In this document: in pieces, positions 43,841 to 52,007 of the stretch | Layout: each line of letters begins with the position of its first letter | How positions within the stretch are numbered: position 1 is the stretch's first letter | Source: Chryseobacterium indologenes | GTDB lineage: Bacteria > Bacteroidota > Bacteroidia > Flavobacteriales > Weeksellaceae | DNA length: 64,000 nt | Reading direction: 5' to 3' | NCBI RefSeq assembly: GCF_001295265.1 | Contig: NZ_LJOD01000003.1 | Coordinates: 186,001-250,000 of the forward strand | The notes under the pieces: model-generated | Told to the model about the DNA's origin: nothing | Database searches by the model: none | Seen by the model: the letters and a program-made list of their open reading frames with translations, nothing else | Program-made: the position numbers and the translations under genes

Positions 43841-44911
43841 TTAAAAATGATTGATATTTCTTGTTTTGTTGATCAGAAACAGATCTGCCAGCACAAATGC
43901 TGCCAAGCTTTCCACAACAGGAACTGCTCTTGGAAGAACACACGGATCATGACGGCCTTTCCCTTCTACAATGACTGGATTTCCGTCTTTATCCACACTT
44001 TCCTGAGGCCTTAAGATGGTAGCTACAGGCTTGAATGCAACACGGAAATAAATATCCATTCCATTGGAAATTCCTCCTTGGATTCCTCCTGAAAGATTAG
44101 ATTTGGTGGTGAAATCTGTATTGAAAGCATCATTATGCTCTTTTCCGGTCATTTTAGCACCACAGAAACCGCTTCCATATTCAAATCCTTTGCAGGCATT
44201 GATATTAAGCATGGCTTTGGCAAGCTCTGCCTGGAGTTTGGAAAATACAGGTTCGCCAATTCCTACAGGAACATTTTTGATCACACAGGTAATTGTCCCG
44301 CCAATGGTGTTGCCTTCCTTTTTTATTTCTTTGATTTTTTCGATCATTTTTTCAGCCGTTTCAGAATCCGGGCAGCGTACTTCATTGCTTTCCGTTTTCG
44401 AAAAATCTAAAGCCTGATATGGTTTTTCGCAGAAAATATCGCCTACCGAAGAAACATAAGCATTGATTTCAATGCCGGATAAAAGCTGTTTGGCAAGTGC
44501 TCCGGCAACTACCCAGTTGATTGTTTCCCTGGCTGAAGATTTTCCTCCTCCGCGATAATCTCTTATTCCGAATTTCTGATCATACGTGAAATCTGCATGA
44601 CTTGGACGGTATGCATTGGCGATATGATCATAATCCTTTGATTTCTGATTTTCGTTTTCGATGATAAAGCCGATAGGAGTTCCTGTTGTTTTTCCTTCAA
44701 AAATACCGGACAGGAATTTCACCGTATCACTTTCCTTTCTTTGGGTAACAATAGCAGACTGTCCGGGTTTTCTGCGGTCAAGCTCATACTGAACCTGATC
44801 GAGATCTACCGTTAAACCTGCCGGAAAATTATTGATAATGCCACCATAGGCAGCGCCGTGACTTTCTCCAAATGTTGTAAGACTGAGAAGATTACCTAAT
44901 GTATTGAACAT
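43841..44911 (-). CDS. aroC: Chorismate synthase
   Basis: 356 residues, normal length. Last step of the shikimate pathway, making chorismate from EPSP with reduced FMN. Visible motifs: [73 protein letters not shown] (in parts), [19 protein letters not shown] and [20 protein letters not shown]. The stop lies 16 bases before the thioredoxin-like gene. Confidence 0.97.
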   Translation of the reverse strand: MFNTLGNLLSLTTFGESHGAAYGGIINNFPAGLTVDLDQVQYELDRRKPGQSAIVTQRKESDTVKFLSGIFEGKTTGTPIGFIIENENQKSKDYDHIANAYRPSHADFTYDQKFGIRDYRGGGKSSARETINWVVAGALAKQLLSGIEINAYVSSVGDIFCEKPYQALDFSKTESNEVRCPDSETAEKMIEKIKEIKKEGNTIGGTITCVIKNVPVGIGEPVFSKLQAELAKAMLNINACKGFEYGSGFCGAKMTGKEHNDAFNTDFTTKSNLSGGIQGGISNGMDIYFRVAFKPVATILRPQESVDKDGNPVIVEGKGRHDPCVLPRAVPVVESLAAFVLADLFLINKTRNINHF

Positions 44912-44955
44912 GATACAAAATTACCTATTTTTCTTCAGATAATAAAGTTTCTGCA

Positions 44956-46596
44956 TTAGTTCTGTTTATCAGTGTTTTTGATAGTATGAATAACCTTTTC
45001 TGCTTCCTTCTTTTCTGCCGGAGACAGCTTTTTCCAGATGAATCCCTTTTTTATATCTTTTTCATCAATACATTGCGGGAAAATTCCTGAATGTACGTCA
45101 TCTGAAAGGTAACTTTCTGAAATAGCCGGAAGAGGAGTGTCAAAATTAAAAGGATAATTTTTTGAGACATTGAACTTTAAGTTTCCTGCTTTAAATGTAG
45201 TGTATTTTTGATACCTGTAAACGGAAGGCTTATACAGCTGCTCTTTTTGAAATCCTGCCATAAAGCTTCCTGGTCTGAAACTCGGAATGTACTGTCGGAT
45301 AAAAGCAGGAAAGGTAAGAATGAGTATTAAAACCAGACTGCCGGCTGTAAAAATAAAGACTGATCTCTTCCGGTTAAGATACTCAAAAAAGACCACGAAA
45401 AATATCACAAAAAAAACATCAATGAAAAAACGGTACTGGGCAGAAAAAATTAAAACCAATACGCTTTTTATCAGAAGTGATATGCAGATCAAGCTTATCA
45501 TCCTTTTCTTTTTAAAGAAAGCAAAAGCACTAAACAGAATAAGGCTTATGATAAAAAGAAGATTGATCTTTGACTTGATCCCTTTTAAAGTAAGCCAGTT
45601 TTTAACATGATCTCCAAAAGTAAATTTCTGAATTTCTTCATAAGAGAACTGCATATCAAATGTTTTTTGAATGGCATACTGTGAAGAAATATTCAGAATA
45701 TCAGGGTTGGGTTTCCATCCGGCACCAGGATCTGCCAAAGCAACAGGAAAAACCGGGTAGCCAAATGTCCATATATTTTTAATAAAGAACAACAGGAGTA
45801 TTGAAAGCCCGAAAATCAGACTGCTGAATTTAGTTTTAAGAGTAAAAACGGTAAAAAGGAAAGTCAGCATCGGTAGCCATATCATGGTAGGTTTTATCGT
45901 GAAAACAAAAACTGAAAAAGCAAAAAGAAGATTGGGGTTCTTATTACCGGTCAGTAGTTCATTCAGCATAATTAAGGAGATTGTGATCACAGGAAGGTCA
46001 GGGGACGGCGACTGTGAAAAAAGAAGCAGTATTGGTAAAAAGCATAGCTGTATCCAGCTTTTTCTCTCAAAAATATATACTATATAGAGTATAAGAAGAA
46101 CGGCATTAATTCTTAAAAACGGATCTGAGAAACCTGAAAATCCAGCCTGGAAAATGTGCCATACCGACATTTGTCCCAGGGTGAGGTCCAGATTGGAAAT
46201 ACCTTTTACCAGGCCATATTCTGTGAGCCATTGTATTGTTGGAACATAATACCCGAAATGATCCAGTATATAAGGATAGAAAGAACTACAGTACAGGATG
46301 ATCAGCGATATTCCTGCTGTTAAAGCAATATCTTTCTTTGAAAAATGGGAAAAATGCCGGTATAATTTATCCCTGAAAAAAAAGAAAAGACCTGCCAGTA
46401 CAACGGGAACTTCTGTATATATATTAATAGGAATAAAAAAAGCTAAAATGGTCCAAATAAGGCTTAATACTAATATTCCGGATAATGCATTTGCTGAAAT
46501 TCCCGCATATAACGATCCGAAAAAAGATTCTGCTATCTTTCCCCAGCCTGCAAGAACCGGGATAAGAAGAATGCAAGAAAAGAAAAGTAGAACCAT
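44956..46596 (-). CDS. Polytopic membrane protein, probable LIC_10190 family
   Basis: 546 residues from ATG 46596. The longest frame starts at a TTG (46623) inside a terminator hairpin, so the ATG is the true start. It has about ten to twelve hydrophobic helices up to residue 440, then a soluble C-terminal region (KNYPFNFDTPLPAISESYL, IFPQCIDEKDIKKGFIWKKL). The layout, with a DHFGYYVPTIQWLTEYG loop after the second-third helix, resembles GT-C type glycosyltransferases and the family named after Leptospira LIC_10190. A role in building surface glycans is possible but not shown. Confidence 0.7.
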   Translation of the reverse strand: MVLLFFSCILLIPVLAGWGKIAESFFGSLYAGISANALSGILVLSLIWTILAFFIPINIYTEVPVVLAGLFFFFRDKLYRHFSHFSKKDIALTAGISLIILYCSSFYPYILDHFGYYVPTIQWLTEYGLVKGISNLDLTLGQMSVWHIFQAGFSGFSDPFLRINAVLLILYIVYIFERKSWIQLCFLPILLLFSQSPSPDLPVITISLIMLNELLTGNKNPNLLFAFSVFVFTIKPTMIWLPMLTFLFTVFTLKTKFSSLIFGLSILLLFFIKNIWTFGYPVFPVALADPGAGWKPNPDILNISSQYAIQKTFDMQFSYEEIQKFTFGDHVKNWLTLKGIKSKINLLFIISLILFSAFAFFKKKRMISLICISLLIKSVLVLIFSAQYRFFIDVFFVIFFVVFFEYLNRKRSVFIFTAGSLVLILILTFPAFIRQYIPSFRPGSFMAGFQKEQLYKPSVYRYQKYTTFKAGNLKFNVSKNYPFNFDTPLPAISESYLSDDVHSGIFPQCIDEKDIKKGFIWKKLSPAEKKEAEKVIHTIKNTDKQN

Positions 46597-46628
46597 AAAA
46601 AAAGATTGCTTAAAAATAAGCAATCTTT
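46597..46628 (-). terminator. Terminator of the lipoprotein gene, abutting the next start codon
   Basis: AAAGATTGCTTA / TAAGCAATCTTT: perfect 12-bp stem with a 4-base loop, then seven T directly before the ATG at 46596 (minus strand). Confidence 0.85.
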
Positions 46629-46648
46629 ACATGTTATCGTGAAAAATA

Positions 46649-47200
46649 TTAATTACGCGGCTGTACTCTTCCGTCTTTTCTGTCCTGTGATCTACCGATA
46701 GTATATCCGGTTGCACCACCAACTACACCGCCAATTACGGCGCCAAGACCTCTGTTTTTCTTAGCAATAATAGCTCCGGCAGCGGCTCCACCTACAGCAC
46801 CAATGATGGTTCCTTTGGCTGCCTTACTCATCCCTTTTTTCTGTTGGGTAGTTCCTTGTGAAGCACTGGTACCGTTGTCAGCATAACTTCCGCCTCCTGA
46901 ATTAGAGTTGGAGCCTCTGTCTCTGTATATGGTTTTTGTTTCTCTTATGATCTGAGGTTTTGAATTACTGGCTGCCGCAGCTTTTGATTTTTTATCTTCT
47001 GCAATGCTGTCTGCCTTTTTCTGGGCTTCATATACCAGCTTTTCTTTTTCAATCGCCAGTTTCTGTTTTTCTATTTCAAGCTGTCTGGCCTGAAATTCAA
47101 GTTTCTGCTGTTCCAGAGATTTTTCTGCTGTCCTTTCGTCTTTCTTACAGGCCGTTAGTAAAAAAACGGATAAAAAACCTGCTAATACTATCTTTTTCAT
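46649..47200 (-). CDS. Lipoprotein with coiled coil and Gly-zipper (YMGG-like) domain
   Basis: 183 residues. Lipobox LLTAC puts the acylated Cys at residue 18. Residues 28-75 are a highly charged coiled coil (QQKLEFQARQLEIEKQKLAI, EKEKLVYEAQKKADSIAE). A Ser/Gly/Asn-rich linker follows, then a glycine zipper (GTIIGAVGGAAAGAIIAK, GLGAVIGGVVGGATGYTIG) as in YMGG/Omp_Lpp-type proteins, and a short basic tail. This layout is typical of cell-envelope lipoproteins inserted in a membrane. Function unknown. Confidence 0.85.
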   Translation of the reverse strand: MKKIVLAGFLSVFLLTACKKDERTAEKSLEQQKLEFQARQLEIEKQKLAIEKEKLVYEAQKKADSIAEDKKSKAAAASNSKPQIIRETKTIYRDRGSNSNSGGGSYADNGTSASQGTTQQKKGMSKAAKGTIIGAVGGAAAGAIIAKKNRGLGAVIGGVVGGATGYTIGRSQDRKDGRVQPRN

Positions 47201-47460
47201 AATTCAAATTTTAATAAGTAGTTTCCACCAAAACGGTTTCTGCTTTGTTGGTATTTTCAATTATGAAGCCAAATTTTAGTTAAAGAATGTTAAAAAATAG
47301 AAAAAGTGTGAATTTTTCTATTCGAAGACTATATTCAGGGGAAGCTTTAGTTTATTTAACCTTGCGGATATACCTTAATTTCTCTAATCTTAACCCAGTA
47401 CTTTATATGGATATAATTATTAGTTCATAGATGGTTTTTATTCAATTCATATGAATGATG

Positions 47461-47468
47461 TATTTTTG
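47461..47468 (+). promoter_or_regulatory. -7 box for the lipoprotein gene at 47491
   Basis: TATTTTTG, a perfect TANNTTTG, 22 bases before ATG 47491. The -33 position is only TTAT. The longer frame starts at 47455, before this box, which argues for the later ATG. Confidence 0.4.
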
Positions 47469-47490
47469 TTTTAACCAAAATTACTTTATT

Positions 47491-47946
47491 ATGAAAAAAT
47501 CAATTCTTATGACGCTTGCTTTGGCAGGGGTTTCTGCTTTTGCAGTTTCATGTTCATCAAATGATGATATGACGGATGTACAGCTTCAGTCTCAGAATAA
47601 GAAATCAGAACAGACAAAAGAAGCTTCAAAAACAAAATCGTACAAGATAAGGTTCGGGCTTTTATCCCAGGATGGAACAAAAATCCTTTCAGGAAATCAT
47701 GATGTAGGCAGCTTCCTTGCTGAAAATACCGACACCGGTGAAGTATATGATACATACTACAGCGGAGGCTTTCAGGCTCTGCCTCAGTATTATGAAGGTG
47801 TTCCGGCAGGAAACTATATTTTCTCTGCTATGCAGGGACAGGGAGGGTGGACCGGCTACGGTTCTGTTACCATGACTGTATCTGATGCTCAGGTAGATAA
47901 TGATGGGTATGTTACGGTTTACATTCCGGTTACCTGGTCCGAATAA
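47491..47946 (+). CDS. Putative lipoprotein, unknown function
   Basis: 151 residues. Signal peptide with a lipobox-like end FAVSC (Cys21) and then SSNDDMTD, an Asp-containing start after the Cys. The mature part begins with a polar Gln/Lys/Ser region and continues as a compact beta-rich domain (KIRFGLLSQDGTKILSG, LPQYYEGVPAGNYIFSAMQG, VTVYIPVTWSE). No family recognised. Outer-membrane or surface lipoprotein is a guess. Confidence 0.65.
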   Translation: MKKSILMTLALAGVSAFAVSCSSNDDMTDVQLQSQNKKSEQTKEASKTKSYKIRFGLLSQDGTKILSGNHDVGSFLAENTDTGEVYDTYYSGGFQALPQYYEGVPAGNYIFSAMQGQGGWTGYGSVTMTVSDAQVDNDGYVTVYIPVTWSE

Positions 47947-48098
47947 CTTTGCCGGTAAATAATATTTAAATAACTTTGAGTGTTCTCTGGCTGTGAATTT
48001 TAGTCTTGCAGTTTATTAGCTGTAATGACTTTCCTTATTGGAGAAAGTATAAAAGAAATAAAGTGAAAAATTGTTTATGAAATTCTGTTTGGATTTTT

Positions 48099-48152
48099 CT
48101 GAATAGATTTTTTTCATCATTTGTGTTTTTAGGCCTCCTGAAAAGGGGGCCG
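48099..48152 (+). repeat. Direct repeat copy 1 with hairpin, before the glycosyltransferase
   Basis: A 24-base run (48107-48130: A, seven T, CATCATTTGTG, five T) is identical to 49570-49593. It is followed by hairpin GGCCTCC TGAAAA GGGGGCC. Here the hairpin is not followed by a T-tract. Nothing else gene-like is seen between 47947 and the terminator at 48210. Confidence 0.6.
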
Positions 48153-48209
48153 TTTCTGGAAGTGCACATTAGAAAAACTGATGAATCAAAAATTATATCA
48201 AACAAAATA

Positions 48210-48236
48210 AAAAAAACTCCCCATTTCTGGGAAGCC
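48210..48236 (-). terminator. Terminator of the glycosyltransferase gene
   Basis: On the minus strand CTTCCC AGAAAT GGGGAG, then eight T. Confidence 0.75.
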
Positions 48237-48243
48237 TTCTTTG

Positions 48244-49074
48244 TTATATATTGAATGTTACTTTCACTTTATTAATCAGCCTGTGCAGCTTTTGAGTCTG
48301 ATAGTTCAGAAGCTGATAGATCTCCTGCTGATTGGTATATGTCTCAGGAACTTTCCGGTTATTAATTTTGCGGATTCCTCTTCTCTTCATGGTTTCATGG
48401 ATGACTTTTGCAAAAGATTCTTTGGCTCCCTGCTTGAAACTTTGCTGAGAAATACCGTTAGAATGAAGCCTGTACAGATATAGAGGCTCTTTGATGTATT
48501 TTACATTTCCATGTTCAAGTATCTTTAAATACAGATCCTGATCTACTGCACTTTTCAGAGCAGGATTGATTCCTGAAGTTTTTAAATAGGTTGCTCTCTT
48601 AAAGGTAAAGAAATGAGCAAACTGCGTAGGGCAGTTGAAAAAATAACGGCTGTTATAGATTTGTTTGGTTCCTGCATATACCTTGTCTGGTGTAAGGTTT
48701 TCATCGCACAGCATCATTTGGGAATAGGTGGCTGTAACATCACTGTTGTTGATGAATTCCTGTACAGTTTTTTCTAGAGCATCTGCATATAAGGCATCAT
48801 CGGGATCCAGATAGGCGCAGACTTCCCCTGTTGCATATTTCATACATTCTCTTTTGGTATAGCCGCAACCCTGATTGGATGAATTGTGATAGATTCTGAA
48901 ACGAGGATCATTTTTAATAATCGATTCAATTATTTCTACAGAGTCGTCCGTAGAGGCATCATCTACAATTATAACTTCCCAGTTTCCATAAGTTTGGCTG
49001 ATCAGAGATGCATAGCAGTCTTTAAAATACTTCCCATTATTATAGTTAGCTATAAGTATAGAAAACCTTATCAC
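48244..49074 (-). CDS. Family 2 glycosyltransferase (GT-A fold)
   Basis: 276 residues. Begins MIRFSILIANYNNGKYFKDC, the GT2 start, with VIIVDDASTDDSVEII and the metal-binding YLDPDDALY (DxD). The C-terminal half has AVDQDLYLKILEHGNVKYI and LYRLHSNGISQQSFKQG. It would move a sugar from a nucleotide donor onto a growing glycan at the inner face of the membrane. It is alone, not in a polysaccharide cluster, and is bracketed by direct repeats and AT-rich DNA, so recent gain is possible. Confidence 0.9.
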   Translation of the reverse strand: MIRFSILIANYNNGKYFKDCYASLISQTYGNWEVIIVDDASTDDSVEIIESIIKNDPRFRIYHNSSNQGCGYTKRECMKYATGEVCAYLDPDDALYADALEKTVQEFINNSDVTATYSQMMLCDENLTPDKVYAGTKQIYNSRYFFNCPTQFAHFFTFKRATYLKTSGINPALKSAVDQDLYLKILEHGNVKYIKEPLYLYRLHSNGISQQSFKQGAKESFAKVIHETMKRRGIRKINNRKVPETYTNQQEIYQLLNYQTQKLHRLINKVKVTFNI

Positions 49075-49569
49075 GTTATATTGAATTAATATTTTTTGTA
49101 AAACTAAGAAATAAAATACCGGAAAAATATAACCTGGATCATGGTGTATTTTGTAAATTTTTATTATTTTTTAGGGATTATGTTTGAAAACTGAATTTCT
49201 GTAATGAATTATTTGTAAAAATATGGTAAAAGAATAGGTTTTAATTTAATGTTGTTTTAATGAGTTTTGATTTAATATAATATACGTGCTTTAGAAAAAT
49301 ATAAACTAGTATTAATATTTTTTAGAAAAATAATTTTTAATAATTTTTAATTTTATAAAAATAAAAGGGTTAATGGTTCTTTAATAGAATATTATTTTAC
49401 AGCAGGGTGTAGGGTTAGTTCTCTATTTTTCATTCTGGAAAAATAAGCCGATAAACTTTAACGTTATTAAAATTCAGATTATGATTCTGCGCATAAAATA
49501 AATCAGAGCGATCAGCTAATTTTGAATAGAGAATTAATGTATAAATAATTTTTATTCCTGATATAAAAA
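49075..49569. other. AT-rich region without genes, upstream of the glycosyltransferase
   Basis: About 500 bases, mostly A/T. Only tiny ORFs of 3-8 codons occur on the plus strand. It holds the glycosyltransferase promoter (minus) and, if the plus-strand terminator at 49597 is used, the body of an unknown plus-strand transcript. No known RNA family recognised. Confidence 0.4.
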
Positions 49570-49619
49570 ATTTTTTTCATCATTTGTGTTTTTGAGGCCT
49601 CCGGTAGCGGAGGCTTTTT
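49570..49619 (+). repeat. Direct repeat copy 2 with terminator hairpin
   Basis: 24 bases identical to copy 1 (48107-48130), then hairpin GCCTCCG GTAG CGGAGGC (49597-49614) followed by five T. As read on the plus strand it is a proper intrinsic terminator, but no plus-strand gene precedes it. Confidence 0.7.
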
Positions 49620-49631
49620 ATACAAGATAAT

Positions 49632-49856
49632 TTATTCATCATAGATTACCCTTCCGTCGAACGGTTCACTCCAGCAGATGAAAATACGATCATTCAGTCT
49701 TTTAATTTCTGCCTGAATTACTTCATACCCGCCTTTTCTGTTTTTTCTCTCAACAATCAGATTCATACCTTCACCAATCTCATCAATTCTGAATTCCAGC
49801 TTATATTCATCCTGATCTTCCGCAAAGTCTTCTTTTTTGAAATTTTTGTGTGCCAT
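49632..49856 (-). CDS. Small acidic protein of 74 residues, unknown
   Basis: 74 residues, no signal peptide and no membrane segment, with charged beta-like text (EYKLEFRIDEIGEGMNLIVE, then IQAEIKRLNDRIFICWSEP, ending DGRVIYDE). Codon use is like that of the neighbours. No family recognised. The end lies 12 bases from the direct-repeat hairpin. Probably a cytosolic protein. Confidence 0.6.
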   Translation of the reverse strand: MAHKNFKKEDFAEDQDEYKLEFRIDEIGEGMNLIVERKNRKGGYEVIQAEIKRLNDRIFICWSEPFDGRVIYDE

Positions 49857-50142
49857 AATATAAGGATTAATGTTTGTTTTTGTGAGTGAATAAATTATGC
49901 CAACCTGGATTATTCTGCTGATTAAGTTAAATGGGCCTGAATGAAAAAACTCTCCTGAATAAGAGAGTTTAAAAAAGATAATAATGATGGAAATGGGATG
50001 ATGTTATCCAAATATACTAAGAAAAACTCCTGTTGTAATATGACCGCGGTCATAAATTAAATAGGGAGTATTGTCTTACATTTGAATTGAAATCCCTTAT
50101 ACTTTACATATTTTCATCACTTTATATTTATACTTGCTTCCA
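49857..50142. other. Intergenic region with one minus-strand hairpin
   Basis: No gene seen. AAACTCTC (49947-49954) pairs with GAGAGTTT (49963-49970), with T on the minus strand, a possible terminator for the secreted-protein gene ending at 50193. The short palindrome TGACCGCGGTCA lies at about 50041-50052 and could be an operator. Confidence 0.45.
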
Positions 50143-50171
50143 GCTTCCTTTATAAAATAAGGAGGCTTTTT
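50143..50171 (+). terminator. Plus-strand hairpin with T-tract, no gene before it
   Basis: GCTTCCTT pairs with AAGGAGGC (one wobble), then five T. It follows ATTTTCATCA (50110-50119), a shortened match to the 48.1/49.6 kb repeats. Minus-strand genes lie on both sides. Confidence 0.5.
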
Positions 50172-50192
50172 ATTGGATATATAAGAGAAAGA

Positions 50193-50540
50193 TTATGCAT
50201 AGCAGAAGAGACACATCCACCGGCCTTCATGGTTGGCTGCTTCAGCATCAAATATGTATAATCCTTTACTGTTGATGTTTTCTCTCTGGCCCTGGCTGTT
50301 CCCTCCATTTATGTTAAGAATGTAAATAATGGCGCCTTCCTGATCAGGACCATAAAGATTGTTTCCTTTGGTCGTCAGTTCTTCAAGGGTAAGCCTTGGA
50401 GGAATAAGCCCTTCAATGGGTAATGTTTTCTTTTTGGCAGTGATATCTAAAGTTGCTTTAGGTGAATCAGTATTAATACCTATCTGCGCATATGTAGCGC
50501 CTGAAAGTGGTAATAGCGCAAGCATCGAAAATAATTTCAT
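50193..50540 (-). CDS. Small secreted protein with adhesin-like N-terminus
   Basis: 115 residues, signal peptide MKLFSMLALLPLSGATYAQ. The mature start IGINTDSPKATLDITAK is the opening seen in many Chryseobacterium secreted proteins and adhesin heads. The rest (GLIPPRLTLEELTTKGNNLY, GAIIYILNINGG, GLYIFDAEAANHEGRWM) ends in CLFCYA. In longer relatives such a segment continues into a larger domain, so this may be a shortened relative. The C-terminal CxxC is unusual. Secreted or periplasmic. Function unknown. Confidence 0.65.
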   Translation of the reverse strand: MKLFSMLALLPLSGATYAQIGINTDSPKATLDITAKKKTLPIEGLIPPRLTLEELTTKGNNLYGPDQEGAIIYILNINGGNSQGQRENINSKGLYIFDAEAANHEGRWMCLFCYA

Positions 50541-50660
50541 GAGTAAATGTTTTTGGACAAGATACGAAAGTATTTTTCGTTATTTTTCATGTTTGGCACG
50601 ATTTTTCAATGTAAAGTAGCAACTCATGTTTAATTTGAGTTTTCATGGTTATTAGTTTTT

Positions 50661-50687
50661 ATCCCCGAAGCAATTCGGGGATTTTTT
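50661..50687 (+). terminator. Orphan terminator
   Basis: ATCCCCGAA GCAA TTCGGGGAT: perfect 9-bp stem, then six T. No plus-strand gene is seen upstream. Confidence 0.7.
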
Positions 50688-50886
50688 GTTTTGTATTTAA
50701 AAGGGGAAACCTTTATGAAATCATTATTTTTTTTCTGATTAAAGTGTGTAAAACACTAAAACATTAAAAATTATTTATTAGGGATCACCAGGCTCTTATG
50801 ATTGTAACCATATTATGTAATGAATAATTTATTGTATATTCGCGGCAGTTCATATTACAGTCCTATGAAAAACTAGTACTTTTTTA

Positions 50887-50914
50887 ATGCCTTTCGCTTT
50901 TGGAAGGCATTTTC
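50887..50914 (+). terminator. Orphan hairpin, possible end of a small transcript
   Basis: ATGCCTTTC pairs with GGAAGGCAT around GCTTTT, followed by TTTCATT. Upstream is a minimal ORF ATG AAA AAC TAG (50865-50876). Confidence 0.45.
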
Positions 50915-51290
50915 ATTATAAAATTTAGGAGTATCATTTGAAAAATCAGCAGGCGGATAAAAAAAATATCGGACCGGACTGAAAGCTTACAAGGAATTAG
51001 TGTACAGGATCAAAATCCTGAGGGATGTTCTTTATTATTGACAAGCTAAACAATGCTGTTTATACGGAGCATAATTATTACTCTTCTGCTGATTCTTATT
51101 TAGATTGATGACCAGATTTTTATCTTGTCTTTAATGCTTTCATTTATTCTTCTTCGGCAGGTTATATTTTACAATCAATGCCATTATGCTTCCTAAAATA
51201 TTGTATAAACTGAATTCGTACATGGTTATTTTATTTGTTGGATTAGTTTCAATAATTAATTAACGGAAAAATAGTGAATTTGATGGTACT

Positions 51291-51330
51291 AAAAAACCCT
51301 AACTTGCATAATATGGGCAAATTAGGGTTT
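51291..51330 (-). terminator. Terminator of tRNA-Cys
   Basis: AAACCCTAA (51294-51302) pairs with TTAGGGTTT (51322-51330), with inner TTGC/GCAA pairing; the minus strand ends in six T. Confidence 0.8.
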
Positions 51331-51337
51331 GTTACTG

Positions 51338-51408
51338 AGGTACCTAGCGGATTCGAACCGCTGTAGATGGTGTTGCAGACCACTGCCTAGCCGCTCGGCC
51401 AAAGTACC
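51338..51408 (-). tRNA. tRNA-Cys (anticodon GCA)
   Basis: 71 bases on the minus strand. Acceptor GGTACTT / AGGTACC, D-arm with GCCGAGCGGCTAGGC, anticodon loop containing CTGCAAC with anticodon GCA (plus 51374-51376), T-arm GGTTCGAATCC. The 3' CCA is not encoded, normal for Bacteroidota. Followed on its strand by a terminator. Confidence 0.95.
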
Positions 51409-51468
51409 ATGTCTTTACCATTTTTAGGTGTGCAAATATAGCAAAATATATGATTCGACAAAAATTTT

Positions 51469-51978
51469 TTAAGCAATTTCTTTTGTGCCCATGCTGTTTA
51501 TTTCCTCTTTGCTCTGTTTATCAAGGGTATATTTTTTTATATTCACTACTCTGGTATCGCTCCAGTTGTCATGCCATCCGTTGCTTCCCAGGAAAGACAG
51601 TACATCGAAAGGTACTAATCTGGAAATATTTCTTATAAAGAATTCCTGAAGAGTAGGCGTAGTTCCATCGGTACTCATTACCCTTGTTCCGGTAATATAT
51701 TTACCAATAGTTCTCCCTTTTGTAAAATATTCCATACAAAACAGATATAAAAAATAAACTGTTGTGGTTATCAAAATATCCTCAAACCTGCTCAGTGTAG
51801 ATAATTTGTCTGCAATATTCAGAAAAAAATCAATGTTTAATACTTTGTACATAAGAACAGAAAAGGTTCCGTACAGGAAAAAAAGAATGTAAATTACAAT
51901 CCTGTCAATAATAAAATTCGCCAGCCTCAGGCCTTGTGAAGCTTTGTTGTCCTCAATAATTTTAAAAAGTTTTTTCAT
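51469..51978 (-). CDS. RDD-family membrane protein
   Basis: 169 residues. The family text is visible: an N-terminal helix with GLRLANFIIDRIVIYILFFL (Arg, Asp in place of RDD) and later YFTKGRTIGKYITGTRVMS, then LQEFFIRNISRLVPFDVLSFL. Three hydrophobic segments, the last weak. RDD proteins are small inner-membrane proteins; some act as ion antiporters, most are uncharacterised. 29 bases downstream of the DUF4403 gene, probably in one unit with it and folB. Confidence 0.88.
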   Translation of the reverse strand: MKKLFKIIEDNKASQGLRLANFIIDRIVIYILFFLYGTFSVLMYKVLNIDFFLNIADKLSTLSRFEDILITTTVYFLYLFCMEYFTKGRTIGKYITGTRVMSTDGTTPTLQEFFIRNISRLVPFDVLSFLGSNGWHDNWSDTRVVNIKKYTLDKQSKEEINSMGTKEIA

Positions 51979-52007
51979 AGTTATAGTAGATATTAGTTTT
52001 TATCAGT

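Larger units (their letters stand above)
50541..51290. other. 750-base region without a convincing gene
   Basis: Lies between the secreted-protein gene and tRNA-Cys. It holds two plus-strand hairpins (50661, 50887) and a TATATTCG box (50835-50842) ahead of the second, but no ORF above about 30 codons with coding character. A minus-strand 27-codon ORF (51140-51223) encodes a hydrophobic peptide. Candidate small-RNA region. Confidence 0.4.

Noticed and set aside
46597..46623. Alternative TTG start (46623) for the polytopic membrane protein
   Set aside because: It lies inside a 12-bp perfect terminator; the ATG at 46596 directly after it is more likely.
48010..48117. Minus-strand ORF starting MMKKIYSEK (about 34 codons), and a like start MMKKIFYIRN at 49580
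   Set aside because: Both begin in the shared repeat, but the following residues share nothing and look non-coding.
51140..51223. Minus-strand 27-codon ORF, hydrophobic (starts MYEFSLYNILGSIMALIVKY)
   Set aside because: Could be a microprotein, but no promoter, no coupling and too short to judge; kept only as a note.
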